Assembly (NCBI RefSeq): GCF_905220415.1
Contig: NC_059548.1
Location: forward strand, 7,194,501 to 7,258,500
DNA: 64,000 nucleotides
Source of the DNA: Colias croceus
Lineage: Eukaryota; Arthropoda; Insecta; Lepidoptera; Pieridae
Direction of reading: 5' to 3'
This document shows, in pieces, positions 25,787 through 39,200 of the stretch. The notes under the pieces were generated by a model that saw only the letters and a program-made list of their open reading frames with translations, was not told the DNA's origin and did not search any database. Both the position numbers and the translations under genes were made by a program. The stretch's first letter is position 1. Each line of letters starts with the position of its first letter.

Positions 25787-27882
25787 TACATATATCTAAA
25801 GCATAATGCATGTTTGATGTTGTATGAAATCAAAAAGGAAAAACTGCATGTTGGTTAATTAAAAATCTTATCGTGGAATGATGACACATAACTTCACCAT
25901 GAAAATTAGGTCGCGAAGACATTCCTCTTTATAATATGAACTGACGTGTCAATGACCGCGTGCAAATCATATGATTTAGGATGCTGCGAACAAGGTCGTC
26001 TCTATATGTGTATGGTTATATCTATGTACGAAATACGACGTTACGACGGACGTTTTATAATTATACATATTTATATTTTTGAATATTGCTATTTTCAATT
26101 TATTATTAATTACTAATGTGCACCAAGAAGATAAAGCAATTTATTTTAAAGATACAAAAAGTTGTACTTTCATTATATTTTCTCTAAGATAATAACTGTT
26201 TTGTTGAACCTTGCTCATTATATATGATGGATCATTGCAGAGGAGCGCAGTTTATCTAAAGCATTGTCTCATTGTGGACTTTGCGATGGAATTGTTATAA
26301 ATTGGTGCAGTCCTTGGACAATATTAAAGTCCCTTAGTAGTTAAAGAGCGTAATTAATATTGTGGACATACTTGCACAAGCCAATTCGGGCTTTAAAGTT
26401 CACTGACTGGCCGAGCGGGGATGGATCAAATATCAATATTCACGATGTTATGTCCAACCACGTGTATAAAGAAATAAAAAATGACATTTTTACTGCATAA
26501 ATTTAATGTCCCCATAAAATAGAGCGGAGGATAATAAAATGCACCCTACGGTCATTATAGATATAGCTCTTATAATTAATTAAATCTATGGAGGCGGTCA
26601 TTTTTAATTCACTTAGATTATTTCTCTCCCAAAAATGATTAATGTTCCTATACCTGTATAACACGTACAACGTATAAATTTTCATTGATAATTGAAAATT
26701 TCAAACAATGGTTATTACTTGAGTGCAGATGTTCTTGAAAAGGTTCAAACTTCAAACAGAAATATAGATGAAACGAGACCACATTAGCCTTACGTTCGTG
26801 CGAGAGGCTATTGAGAGTTTCTTATAGTAAAAACTTCAGGAGGGTGATTGTGGTCAGCCGTTGATCTCAACGGTAAGTATACTTCAGTTGGAATGTAATT
26901 TGCTCTCCAAATACTTTTCTTGTATACAATACTAGTAATTCAAACTGTTTTCTTTTACTAACGAGAACGAATTTTTGTATTTTAGAGGTGCTTATGTTTG
27001 GGGTATAAAGTGCAATTTGCGATATCAAAGGGTATTTTAAGGAAGTGGTAGGCGTCCTCATGTTAACGAGGTCGGATGAGTCAGGTCGTCTCTGCGGCGC
27101 CTATCGCGAGCGGGCGATGTTTCCACTTCTCGACTCAGATCCCTCGGGAACCGAACAACTGAATCTATTTTCTCTTTATAGCGTAAGCTATTCTCTATCA
27201 TGACTATAGGTTTAAACATGAAGCTCTATTTTGTTTAATTAAGATTGACAACACGTATAAAATCAAGTAGGTATCGGTACACAATCTCTTAATCTTTTCG
27301 ACAGACTTACCGAGTTTATTCTTCGAAAACTAATTTATTCTGATGAAGAGCCATGATAACGAATTTATTATGCAGATTAGAGCAGTGACACTTAATTTGT
27401 GAATAATTTTCCAGTTTCAGATTTGTTTATTGTAGGTAATTACTGAAGTTGCTGGAATTAATTGCATTATCGCACGTGTTTGCACCTAATAATGGAGAAT
27501 TCTGCATTAATTAATTGGTATTAATTTCCGAGTATGCATTAGTGGCAATGGAATTATAGTTCTATTATATGTACATAATATTATTATGTATAATGATTTT
27601 ATTGCTTTTCTTATTCATGTGATTTGATTTCAACATTGTGCTATTATTTTATAATTTAAATAGTAAATGTAAAAATTGCACTAAGAACAAAAACAAACAC
27701 AGCTAAGTATTCAAAGTCTATAATTTCAAAATAAATACCAAAAAAAAACTGGACTAAGAGTCACATTTGTATTTTATGAAATCGTTTCAGGATATTTGAA
27801 GATGCATCATACTTACATTAAACATTATATTCACCTATTTTATATTAAATAAAGTCACGAATGTTGCTACAAATTATTATGT

Positions 27883-28110
27883 ACTAGCTTCCGCCCGCGA
27901 CTCCGTCCGCGCGGAAAAATTAACAAAAATTAAGATTTTTTTTTCTACGTATTTTTCCGGGATAAAACGTATCCTATTTTATGCCCAGGATAATAAGGTA
28001 TAATTAATATTTATACCAAGGTTATACCAAGTTTCATCGAAATCGAACCGTTAGTTTTCACGTGATGCCTGAACATACAGACAGACAGACAGACAGACAA
28101 AATTTTTTTT
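27883..28110. mobile_element. Retroelement fragment with (CAGA)n tract
   Basis: It starts ACTAGCTTCCGCCCGCGACT (reverse complement of the common lepidopteran tail), passes through CCGGGATAAAACGTATCCTA and ATCGAAATCGAACCG, and ends in a CAGA microsatellite at about 28078-28099. It is a degenerate short element without an open frame. Confidence 0.65.
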
Positions 28111-31100
28111 AATCACATATTTGGGCTTGGTATCGATCCAGTAACACCCCCTGCTATTTATTTTTTCAATATTTTCAATGTACAGAATTGACCCTTCTAC
28201 AGATTTATTATATGTATAGATCTGTTAATCAGGAAGCAATTCAAAACATTACATGCAATTAATATGCTACTTTATTAGTTTTTGCTTTTAAAATATCAAT
28301 TGCATTCTTAGTAGGGACAAAACCTGTATCTATAAAATGATAGTATTGTTTGTTTGCCTTTTAATTGTGACATTAATTTGGATGCTTAAAATAATATTAT
28401 GTACGCATTCCTATTCCACAACATGATTGATATGTCTTATTATGGAAATAATTCAGATGCTTTGAAGACAAAATAAGAGCAACGTAAGATTCGTAGTTAA
28501 TAAATTTTAAAAGATATTTAGATCGAAAATGTTTAAGTTGCGTTTGTTCTAGTTAGCAAAATTCTGCAAAAGTTTAATAATTTTCATTGACAAAAAGTCT
28601 AACTGCGAATTTCATGATTGAAAATAAGCGAATTTTAATAATACACATTTTACTAACATTGTATCGTGTATACTCATACTTACATATATACAATTTTATG
28701 ACCTGAAAATTTAAAACTGCTGTTGCAAGCTGAATAATGTAACAAGCTTTACGATCTTTATATCTCATATATTGTATTTGTACTAAAAGTTTTTCTTGTA
28801 ATGTGTTTAAAAATATTTTTTAATGAATTTTTTATTCATTGGTATAATTAATAAAGACAATTCAATTGAACCCATTGGTTACTTCATCATTCAATTAAAT
28901 AATTATTAGGTATAATTTGAACGTTAATGCCCACACAGTATGCTCTTGCACATATTTATAAAATACATTTATACAATGTTCAATATGCAATAAGTATTTT
29001 GTTATACATTGGAGTGTAGCCAATGAAACATTCACATACAACAAAATGATTATTTATTTTGAAAGGTTAACACGCCATAACATAAATAATTAAACATCTC
29101 ACTCGTCAGCAAATTCATCAAATCGACATAAAATGGCAATTTTTTAATAGCAACCGATCATATATCTTTTAAAAAGTTAACGTTGTCATTATTGCATTCA
29201 TTCCATACGGGCGCCAATGCAAATGAAAGCGCATGTTAAATGCATTACGTCGCTTCGAATTCATTGCCTGGCCATAACTCAATGTTTATTAAATGTAGAA
29301 AATGCATACCGTTAAGAAATGTCGTTACATGAATTATGTGACAGCCTGTTAGTATTCGAGGGAAGTAATTGCACCCTTGTTGCTGCAGATGTGGGTCAGC
29401 TAGGAAGGGTTTTATATTGTTGAATACAATTTCGGCATTTCAGAAAGTAATTTTGTTTTCTTGGATGTCAGCAACACTGAGAACGGAGCCTCCGGAATAC
29501 CGCCACCTGAATATATTCACCCAGGTTACCATTATGAGAATTTTTTTTTTCAAAATACCAACTCAGCATGATTTTTATTTTGTCTCTATATAATTAATAT
29601 ATAATTATTATAAGACATTGATGACTCGAATTACACTATCTTTTCTCACAAAAAAGTGAGTCAATGTACGTCACGAGCCACAAGGAGGAAAACTGCATTC
29701 ACGTCTTGAATATTCATACATATATGTATATATTGTTACAATAAGGAACTTTAAGTAGGTACTTAAATTAAATTAATTATTTTTTGTTTGAAAAATAAAA
29801 TGTTTAATGGTTCTGAATACGTACACATTAAAGGAGGATTCGCAAGTAAGTAGCGATATTATAAGACGTCCGTCTTCTAAGCCCTACAATTAATCTACAT
29901 GATCCTGAACCGATTATGGTGTTTGAAATGCCTTCAGCGAGACCCAAACCTAACAACTAATCCACATGGTCATGAACAATAGATGTCCGGCCACGTCACC
30001 GCTACTGTAAATGCGGCGTCTGGGCCGCATCCTTCAGTAAACATAATTAATCACTTCGTCGCAGTTGTTCCCGAGTCCGGACACAAAATTCTCCTACACT
30101 GATTTATGAGCAAAATCCAAAGATCTATCGTACTTGAGGTGACATTGGAATCTTAGTCACGATGACGGTCACCTCAACTGAAGAAATGGTAGAAAACATT
30201 AAAATTCCATTACGATTAGACTCCACTTTTATGACTAAGTGAAAAAGGAACTCAAAGCGATGTTCTATTAAGAATTTACTTGACTCCTTTGTTCCAGCCA
30301 CTTTGTAAATCCAAAAGAAACTCGTCCGTAATAAAGATCGTTCCTAGCTTCCAATTATATTAAAAACTAGCTCGTATTTATTACGTTTCCAAAAAGTTTG
30401 TAATCTCATTTCAGACTTAACGTGTACCATAGTAAAAAAATGAGCAATAAGTTAAGAGGTCACAAATTTATATTAAAGCACAAACATCAGTATTATACAC
30501 GTGTGTGAAAGTTCTAAACTAAAATATTAGGACTACACTACAATTAAACTTCAAAATAAGTAGTGCAGGTCAAAATTCCAGACGAAAACATTCTAAGTTT
30601 GCGTCGTGTTTATATTAATAGTGAGTGAATACTGAATATGTTTAAAATATTTCGTACATATTTCACGAAACACCTGGGCAGGTGATTAGCCACGAAAGTT
30701 CATCGTCCTAAACATTATGTTAAAGAGATGGATTAATTGTTCGGGAAACGCAAGGAAATATCTAGAACCTTTGTGAAAATGGTCTGCGAAATTATTGCAT
30801 TACGAAGGACCTTATCTCAGCCGGAATCAGAGACACAATAGAAAATCAATTGCGTCGTGGGCCGATCGGGCCGCTCGGGGCTCAATGTGGGCGTTGGTAA
30901 TTTCATAATATGAAGGTATATAATGTAAGAAACGTACTTATAAATAAATAAAAGAAAAAGTCGAGATACCTATTTAAGTTACTTATTATTATTAAGTAGA
31001 ATATTGTAAGTACTCTGTACTGGTAATATTGTTGCTAATAAAGACGTAAATTTTACGAACACTTTTGGCTTACTATTAAAATTATCACACCGTTTTATTA

Positions 31101-32800
31101 ACGCAAACTTTAATACATAGTATCAAAGAAATTCGCTGCTCCAGACAGATTGCTAATTAGAGATTTAATCATACTTTCTAAGGAATTACGAATACTTAAA
31201 GATATAGAACAATGCAAAGCAAACAATTTTACATTTCCATAAATTTTTCAACATAATTAGATAAGAGAAGCGTACTCTTAACAACTTCACATATCTTTAA
31301 ATTTTTTTTTATAACGAAAATAATATAAATAGTACTTGTTGTACCTTTCAGTTAAATGATAAGTAGCCCTTAGTATACTGTAACTACTAAAGTAGAACAT
31401 AAGTGCCCTCACCCGCGGGCTCGAATATAAAACTTTGTAATTTATTATACGATCCAAATATTTTGAAATATTACCATGTATCTAAATATTCAGTCTTCAG
31501 AGTAGTAAAGCATAATATGAACTATAAAACTACGGGTTTATGGCGATGGATACTAGTTTAAGACAAAATAAGTTTAAATAAAACAATATAACAAGGCTAT
31601 GCGCTAGAAAAATATCAAACATATACGTTTTTATATGATAACGATAAAATAAATTAGAAATTTAATAATGCACAAATTGAAAAAATATTTTTCACGCTTA
31701 TGAAAGTTTTATCGTCGATACGTGATTGAACTGTGCAAACGCTTTAATAGAGATAATCTAATACATAAGTAATAGTCTGTTCATAAGTAAAGATGAAAGC
31801 GATGGAATGATCACGCCTTGCAATTTTTCCCGAAAGCTATATTAGAATACATACAAGTAAAACAGTCTCTAGAATCTAAATGGCTCTTAATGTTCCTAAC
31901 AAATTTTGCTATATTAATAAGAATACAGACGATCCAACTGTGCGTTTAATAACGCACCAGTATTATACTAAAGTTGGATCGGTGAGTGTATACAAATGTT
32001 CGTTTCTCAGTGCTGTAAAAACGAAATGAAATGCATTGATTGACATATTGATGGGGGACCATAAAAACTTCTATGAACCGTTATGCCCTGGCTCGTTAAG
32101 TCCTTTTTTAGTTCAACTCAGCCGGTCTTTATACTGCAAGTCAGAGATCCTTCCTGTTCCTTGTAAATACGAAAAAGCAGGTGTTAGCCAATTTTTAAAG
32201 TACATACTCTTAAAAACATGGGTGTTCCGAATTAGTGTACCTATTCGGCGAATTCCGGATGTTTGGTAATTGGAAAATTGTGAATGGTATTGTGAGTATC
32301 GTATCGCATGAAATTAAACGATTTTGATAATAAAAGCATTCATATTTTTTAATCAATCACTACTGACGTGTTAATTTAACATTATTGCATTAACCCCGTC
32401 ATTTGGAGTTACCTAATGCACTTATATAAATTATCAACATTGAAATATTCACATTACAGTTCCAACTGAAGACGACTACTTAAATTATTAGGGGAACTTT
32501 TACAAATACTTATATAAAAAATCTATATACATATATACACGAGATAGCACTCCTAAGCTACAGGGTAACTACGCCATTTGTTACGAACACCCATTGCACT
32601 CCCTAGACCCTATGTAATTGAAACCACAGGATGTTACCCATCATGCCTATTGAAGAGCTTTCTTAATGTGGCCAAGTTAATATTTGAGCTATATAGTGCA
32701 ATAATAAGGATTAAATTTAAACGATAAACATCGATCGCTATAATTGAAACATCGCGTAAATATCAGTGTTTTAAACATCGTGTAAATAAAATAATAAACT

Positions 32801-32830
32801 GCAACAATACACTGTTTAGTGTATTGTTGC
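32801..32830. repeat. Perfect inverted repeat, 13-bp arms, 4-nt loop
   Basis: GCAACAATACACT, loop GTTT, then its exact reverse complement. The flanks are AT-rich and uninformative. Confidence 0.65.
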
Positions 32831-34997
32831 ACTATTTCTATTATATTCGGAATATATTATTTGTGCATTAAATTTGTGAAAGAATTTGAAAGAAAACAGA
32901 CGAATTACTTATCATTAATCACAAGTAATTTTTCAAGTAAAAGACATACTTGGTGTTGAAACATTTAAATGCAGTGTTAGTCACTGTTTGCTTTCTCGAT
33001 AAGAAGTCTTAAATGGATCCAAATAATTCACAAACAGAGCCGTGCTGTTGGCAAATCCATTACAATTTATTATGCTCTTAATAGGGTGTGTTCGAAGCTT
33101 GTATCAAGGGCTTTCATGAACACTTTAAAATATCTCAAAGAACTTATTTTTATTCACTACACTTTGTTTTAGTGATTAATTATTATTAATAAGTATTGCG
33201 TTCCATATATTATCATTATTGATATTGCTAAATTACAGTACAATTTATGATCGTCAGTCGCTTATAAATTTTATAAACACACGACGATAATAATACTAAC
33301 GTTTTATCAATATCACTTCGCAAAAAGAATTCGTGTAATTTTACATATTTCATGTTCCTTTAATATAATGTTTTATGAGTTTTTTCAATAGCTTTTAAAC
33401 TTATTGATATTGTGCATGCTTATTCCATTTTACGACGTCCATACGTGGTGCATTTCCTTAAAAAGAACTCATTAATGGATCATTCATTTGCGAATGTTAT
33501 ATCAACTGCTCCAGATAAATCTTAAATGTCAATACAGTTGGTACTGGCGCCGTAGTTGGCAGTAAAGTACACGTGTTTGGCATCACTCACACTGCATACT
33601 AATAAACATTCACTGTTTCTTAACATTCATGCCTTTGATATAACTACAAAGTTGATAATTGGCTAGGTTGTAACTCGGTGCTTAAATTAGGTGGAGAAAT
33701 TTACATTGAAATGTGACTGACGAAGGATTAAGAGTTTGTTTTACGAAAGAAATTTCAGATGGCTTGAATAATCGATTTAGATACACTCATACACTTGAAA
33801 TTTTCGAACTTTATTTTTTATTTTACACGTATTAATAATTACTCGCTGCTGGAATAAGTAATAATTTTAATGCTTTAAATATTTAATTCAGTTATTTGGT
33901 TTCTTTTTGCCGTACGTATTAAAATATAATTTATTCAAGGTACACCCTCTGGTAACATTCTGCTCCCTCATCAACAAATCTCTTAATCCATTTTAGATGA
34001 ACCGTAGATTGTATTCAAATGAATTGCTTCATATAATATTTCCTACCTCTATATATTATGACAAATGAAGATGCTGCCTGAAACATGAATTAAAGAGAAG
34101 TGTGGAAACTTAATGCCATCAAGCTAAACGAGAGCTTTTTGTTGTAAGCTTAACTTCTGACGGTATGATTTTCCACAGATTTTCCTAAAGAGTGTTTAAA
34201 CTTATACTAGCGTTTAGCTACTATTATGTATTCTGTGCTTATACGTTTTACAGTAACAAGAATTTTAAATGTGTAAAAGTTTGCTTTTTTCTACTGTCAA
34301 GTGATGACAGATAGAGTTTGTTTTAGGTCTTTGAAAAATAAGCTTTCGTATGATTATCTCTACCATAGCTAGTGCATACGTATAATCGAGTGGAATAGGA
34401 AAACATATTTATACTATTCATCATCTTAAAAAAATCGCTATGTATTATAACGTGTAATTTATAGCAAACATTTTAATGAAGTACAATTCCGAGGCATTCC
34501 ATTGTCATAACAGCTTGCTTTACTCGTTCATTCAATCAGTGATCAAAGCAATGAGTAGATCGATTAATTCCCATAACGTCAATAAACAAGACGTTCACCC
34601 ATTGGATTGATTTGCCGAATATTGTCGTCACCCATTAATCATTCTGTCGCTAATCATAACGACCCGTGATTTATCACAGTTATCAATTTGTTATGCTAGT
34701 GCTAGTATAAAATCATAGACAATGTTCTCAGGACAGCGCTGTCACTCATAATCTGTCGTTCTAAGATAAAACTTTGTTAGTCGTTGAGTTTATATTCGCT
34801 ATTCAAATTAAAGCAAACCTAAGTTGAAAATATTATAAAAATGAGCATTAATTGTTGCAATTATAATGTAACTCTACATTGGCGTGACTTAGAACATGTG
34901 ATTGCTCTGTTAAAATATTTATTTATCCATTCAGATGTTATCTGTAACTTCCTCGTAGCAAATAGCTGTTGCGGCTTAACGCTCTCGATTGATTTAC

Positions 34998-35048
34998 TAT
35001 CTTTTTAACCGACTTCAAAAAAAAGGAGGAGGTTATCAATTCGGCCGG

Positions 35049-35083
<35 letters not shown>

Positions 35084-35440
35084 ATGTACACCGATTACTC
35101 CGAGGTTTCTGAACCGATTTACGTGATTCTTTTTTTGTTCGATGCGGGATGGTGTCGAATTGGTCCCATAAAAATTTTATTCGGCTAGGCCTAGTAGTTT
35201 TTATTTTATGAGCATTTTTGTCTGTACTCGATGACTTAATTTCAATGTAGAAAGTAACTTTGATTCACTTCCCGGTAACCGATTGAGCTGAAATTTTGTA
35301 TACGAATGTAAATTGGATAGCGATGAAACATTATCATGACATGGAGCTGATCTGATGATGGAATCGGAAGGTGGCCATAGGAACTCAGTAATATATTGAC
35401 TCAACTTTATCGAGTTTGGGCTCGTTTGATTCGTGTTGAA
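34998..35440. mobile_element. 'CCGACTTCAAAAA' family element with internal poly-T
   Basis: It begins TTTAACCGACTTCAAAAAAA followed by GGAGGAGGTT and TTCGGCCGGTAT, then a poly-T run of roughly 28 bases at about 35050-35078. I recognise this start from a widespread lepidopteran nonautonomous repeat. The body up to about 35440 is noncoding. The hairpin at 35462-35749 reuses the CCGACTTCAAAAA motif at both ends. Confidence 0.6.
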
Positions 35441-35461
35441 AAATACACTAAAAAGTATTAA

Positions 35462-35749
35462 ATAAAAATAACTGCGTTAAAAACAACCGACTTCAAAAAC
35501 GGAAAAGTAAGAAATAAAAAAGATTTGATATTATTAATTACTACATATTATTTTTATGTGCTATTTATTAAATAGGTTTGAAGTCGGTGCCAAACACTAA
35601 GCACTTAGTATTAAGCCCATGCACCGACATCAAACCTATTTAATAAATAGCACATAAAAATAATATGTAGTAATTAATAATATCAAATCTTTTTTATTTC
35701 TTACTTTTCCGTTTTTGAAGTCGGTTGTTTTTAACGCAGTTATTTTTAT
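35462..35749. mobile_element. Foldback MITE: 288-bp near-perfect hairpin
   Basis: Two arms of 129 bp (35462-35590 and 35621-35749) are reverse complements with only one mismatch seen (GAAGTC versus GATGTC near the loop), separated by a 30-nt loop. The arms start ATAAAAATAACTGCGTTAAA and carry CCGACTTCAAAAA. There is no coding capacity. If transcribed in MMP pre-mRNA it would form a long double-stranded stem. Confidence 0.85.
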
Positions 35750-36048
35750 AGCTATAAAACTGGTGGGAAAACTAATCACTAACTGGATTGGCAAAGATAA
35801 AATAGTAGTTAACAGATAGTTGAAACTGGTAAAACTTGAAGTGCTTTATTATATCAATTGCGGCATCGCTTACATTTCTTTTAAACGTTTCAGTAATTAT
35901 ACATAAGCTTTATCAAGTAAACATTTACTATCAATTTGTATCGATCGAAAACACACATGCAATTGTTGGTAATATGCTGCAAGAAGGACTGTTGGAAAGT
36001 TTTTTTTTTAAGATACACGATATCACTTATTGAATACAATGTAAATAA

Positions 36049-36250
36049 TCTATACTAATATGTATTATAAAGCTGAAGAGTTTGTTTGTTTGTTTGAACG
36101 CGCTAATCTCGGGAACTACTGGTCCGATTTGAAAAATTATTTCGGTGTTAGATAGCCCATTTATCGAGGAAGGTTATAGGCTACATATCATCACGCTACA
36201 ACCAACAGGGGTGGAGCCACGGGGGTGAAACCGCGCGGAGCAGCTAGTAT
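36049..36250 (+). mobile_element. SINE-like retroelement copy
   Basis: It begins TCTATACTAATATGTATTAT, has a TTTG repeat, contains CGGGAACTACTGGTCCGATT, and ends with AAACCGCGCGGAGCAGCTAG. It belongs to the same general group as the 25.6- and 49.9-kb copies, with a different tail. Confidence 0.65.
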
Positions 36251-39200
36251 TTAATAACGAGAAAAGTGAAAACATAGTTTTAATCAGTTACCAAGTTGGG
36301 TAAGGGACATCCAATAACTTCAATATAATATTGGGTTCAAAATAAAGCTAGGTACTAATAAACGGACAGCACAATTGCTTTTAATAAATACGAGTTTCCT
36401 TTTAATGCAAAGAATATTGCTTTGGCTTTGATCGGGCGATGCGAAAAATATATAACCTACGTCATTCTGTAGTTTTATGAAGAACCTTGCTTGAGAGGTT
36501 ACCTTAGGTAAGTACACTTACATCCGTATTCAATGTGTCTTAATTATTCTCTCCTTATAATATATTTAGACACATAAAACTAAGTATTAATAACCAGTAC
36601 AAAGTATAATTTAGATTATTATTAGTATGCTCAATTGTTAAAAATGTATCTCATAAAGACACGATACAGAGTGAAGACAGTACAATAAAATGAAATTGGA
36701 TTATTTCATGTATGAAACCTAATGAGCTCCGAGGCCAAATTGAATACAGAGAATAACAATAAAATATTCCCTTCGCATGATATTCATCAGCCACTATTGC
36801 GGTGTTTGTTTTGTCCAAACACAAATAACTGATCAATTTTCTTTTTGCTACGAAAAATGGAACTAAATTGTGTGTTTCATTTTAATTGAATTAGTGACTG
36901 AATTGTTTGGATGACCTTTATGAGAAAATTACTAAGACTATTTTTGTATCAAATAAAAATCAACTAAATGAGCAATCTCTTTTGATTGCCAAATACTTAA
37001 GTAATCGTTGTAAAATTAATCTCTCTCTCTAATGCTGTTGTTAACTTTTAGGGAACAAATTCACTAATAAAGGACCATTTAAAATGGCATTTGACAGAAA
37101 AAATAGTCATCCTTGTCATAACAATAATAATTGTAAAACACTGTGGTAAAACGTTACAATGATAACACATTCGTTGTTATAAATGTTATCACACAATATG
37201 GAGTACGTGTTGAACTGTTCGCATATGAACTTTCAACGACCCACATTTATGTAACAGGTTTCACGATTTTATGCGATGTTTCATTCACTAAGGCTATTTC
37301 TCTGTGTGGGTGTACTCATGGTTCAGTTAAGCAAGGATCAAAATATAATGTATAGGTAATAGCTTGCTCCGTTTATTACTAGTTGTTGAGTGCGACGTCA
37401 GCCGCCCATTATAGTCCATTTATATCTAAATTTTTATTCTATCTTGGGGTCGTTCTCACAATTTGTTTACATGACACTCAAACGTTGCACTTTATTCCAT
37501 GTGTGTCAATTATAGTTCATGCCCAAAGCCACCATAACTCAAGAAAATAACATGTAGAGTCCCGTGTAGCATTCTGGATAGATACATTTAATAGATTTTA
37601 GATAATCTTATCTTGCACTTTACATAAGCGATATACTTATTCTTAAATCTTTTCTTCCGATCACTGCGATCATCTCACCTACGCTCTCCTCAACATCCCG
37701 ATTGTAAGTTGTAACGTGTGCTAACAACTATGTCAAGACCACTTTTGTTGAGATGCTACTAATGATAGTTATGAGTTATAGTATAAAATTAGCACGATAA
37801 CTACTACAAATGCGAATGAAGACTACAAAGAAGAATGTCTTTAGTCAGTATTAGTCAATAATGAAAATATTGAACCATGAAATAAAATGAGCAAGGAGAG
37901 GCAAGATATTATCGAAAACAACGTTTGCCAGGGAACTGTAAAAAAATATAAAGTGGCTATCGTATTGAGCAGGCTTATCCACATTATATTTAAAAAAATA
38001 TTTTTGTTCAATCACTCTTTATTTTCGAATATTCATTAATTTAGTATATATATTTTAAATTTAGTGTAAGTTATCAAACTCTACATTAATTGTTTTGATT
38101 TACAACTTTTCTTTTTTTCTGAAAAGAGATAACAATTAACTATCCATAATATATATACCTATGAATAATGCAATATTGATTATCAATCTAGAACACAATA
38201 TTTATCTCAAGTTTTATAAGAGTTTTATGCTAACCGTATTTGATAATGACAGCTTTGCAGCCATAATATATTTCATTTTTCTCGGAGAAAGAAATAACGA
38301 GGTTTAAATATAAATTGGCTTTCATAAATCGCACTAAGCGTATTGAATATTGAAAAAATTCAATTGCATTTGCGTGATGAATTTTACGGGACATGTTATT
38401 TCCACTAATGTTTTAATACAAATAAGCAAAACGTGCTTAGTTTAATAAGTACCTTTTGTTATTAATGGCATATGAATAGGTCTAGACGTTCCTTAATCTC
38501 TGTGTTCCAGGGGGGAGTTCGGAAAATGATCTGAAGTGCTTGGATGACAACAAAAGGACATCGTAATAGCTTATTTTACGCATCACTGGCTGCCAGCCAA
38601 CGCTGCGAATCTGAGCCCCACTGATTAGCTACATTTACTGCCTTTCCTCACTGTCAAGAGCACAAAACACTTCATTTAATAAATACGATGCCAAATAAAA
38701 TTTGTTTGTGCATCAAAAACATTCATACTGACAGCGTACAAGCGTAACCGAGATAAGGAAGATTTATTACGACCCGTTTGAGACAACGCTGAAATAAACT
38801 TCTTTATTCAATCATTTCCTGGATGTTTTAGAAGAATTTTTACAATACCTTTGTTGACATTATTATTAACTATTAAGTGTTTATTTATCATGTTAATGTT
38901 GTAAGTAAACTGTAAGTATCGAAAGCAGACATAATAATAAGTCATATTGTATCAAATAAGTATGATTTTATAAAAAAAATATTGAATTCAATAAATTTTG
39001 ACGTTAGTGGTCTTTGTTATTTACAATAGACTAGGGATAACTATTTAGTGATTGATCCCTTGAACTTTTTGAAGTTCATATATAATAAATCAACGCATCT
39101 TCTTACAATCGTTTCATTTTATGCATGACAAAAAACCTTGTTATCATATTAGCATACACACAGTATCTGTTCTCTTTATACTATGGTATCTGTTACAAAA

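Larger units (their letters stand above)
25787..34997. other. Intron sequence between 25.8 and 35.0 kb
   Basis: Mostly AT-rich. Patches of higher G+C lie at 27060-27150, 29200-29280 (with ATGCAAAT), 29990-30070 (TGTCCGG ... CCGGACA inverted words) and 30840-30895. 34540-34690 is dense in ATTA/TAATCA homeodomain words. Two short exon-like stretches (26840-26872 and 29385-29560) are discussed under findings but are not supported as genes. Confidence 0.4.

Noticed and set aside
28078..28099. CRISPR-like repeat
   Set aside because: It is a simple CAGA microsatellite in a retroelement tail. The window is eukaryotic and has no spaced direct repeats.
35050..35078. Assembly gap or sequencing artefact in poly-T
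   Set aside because: A poly-T at this place is in keeping with the repeat family's own T-rich start. Its exact length may be uncertain, but it does not mark a gene boundary.
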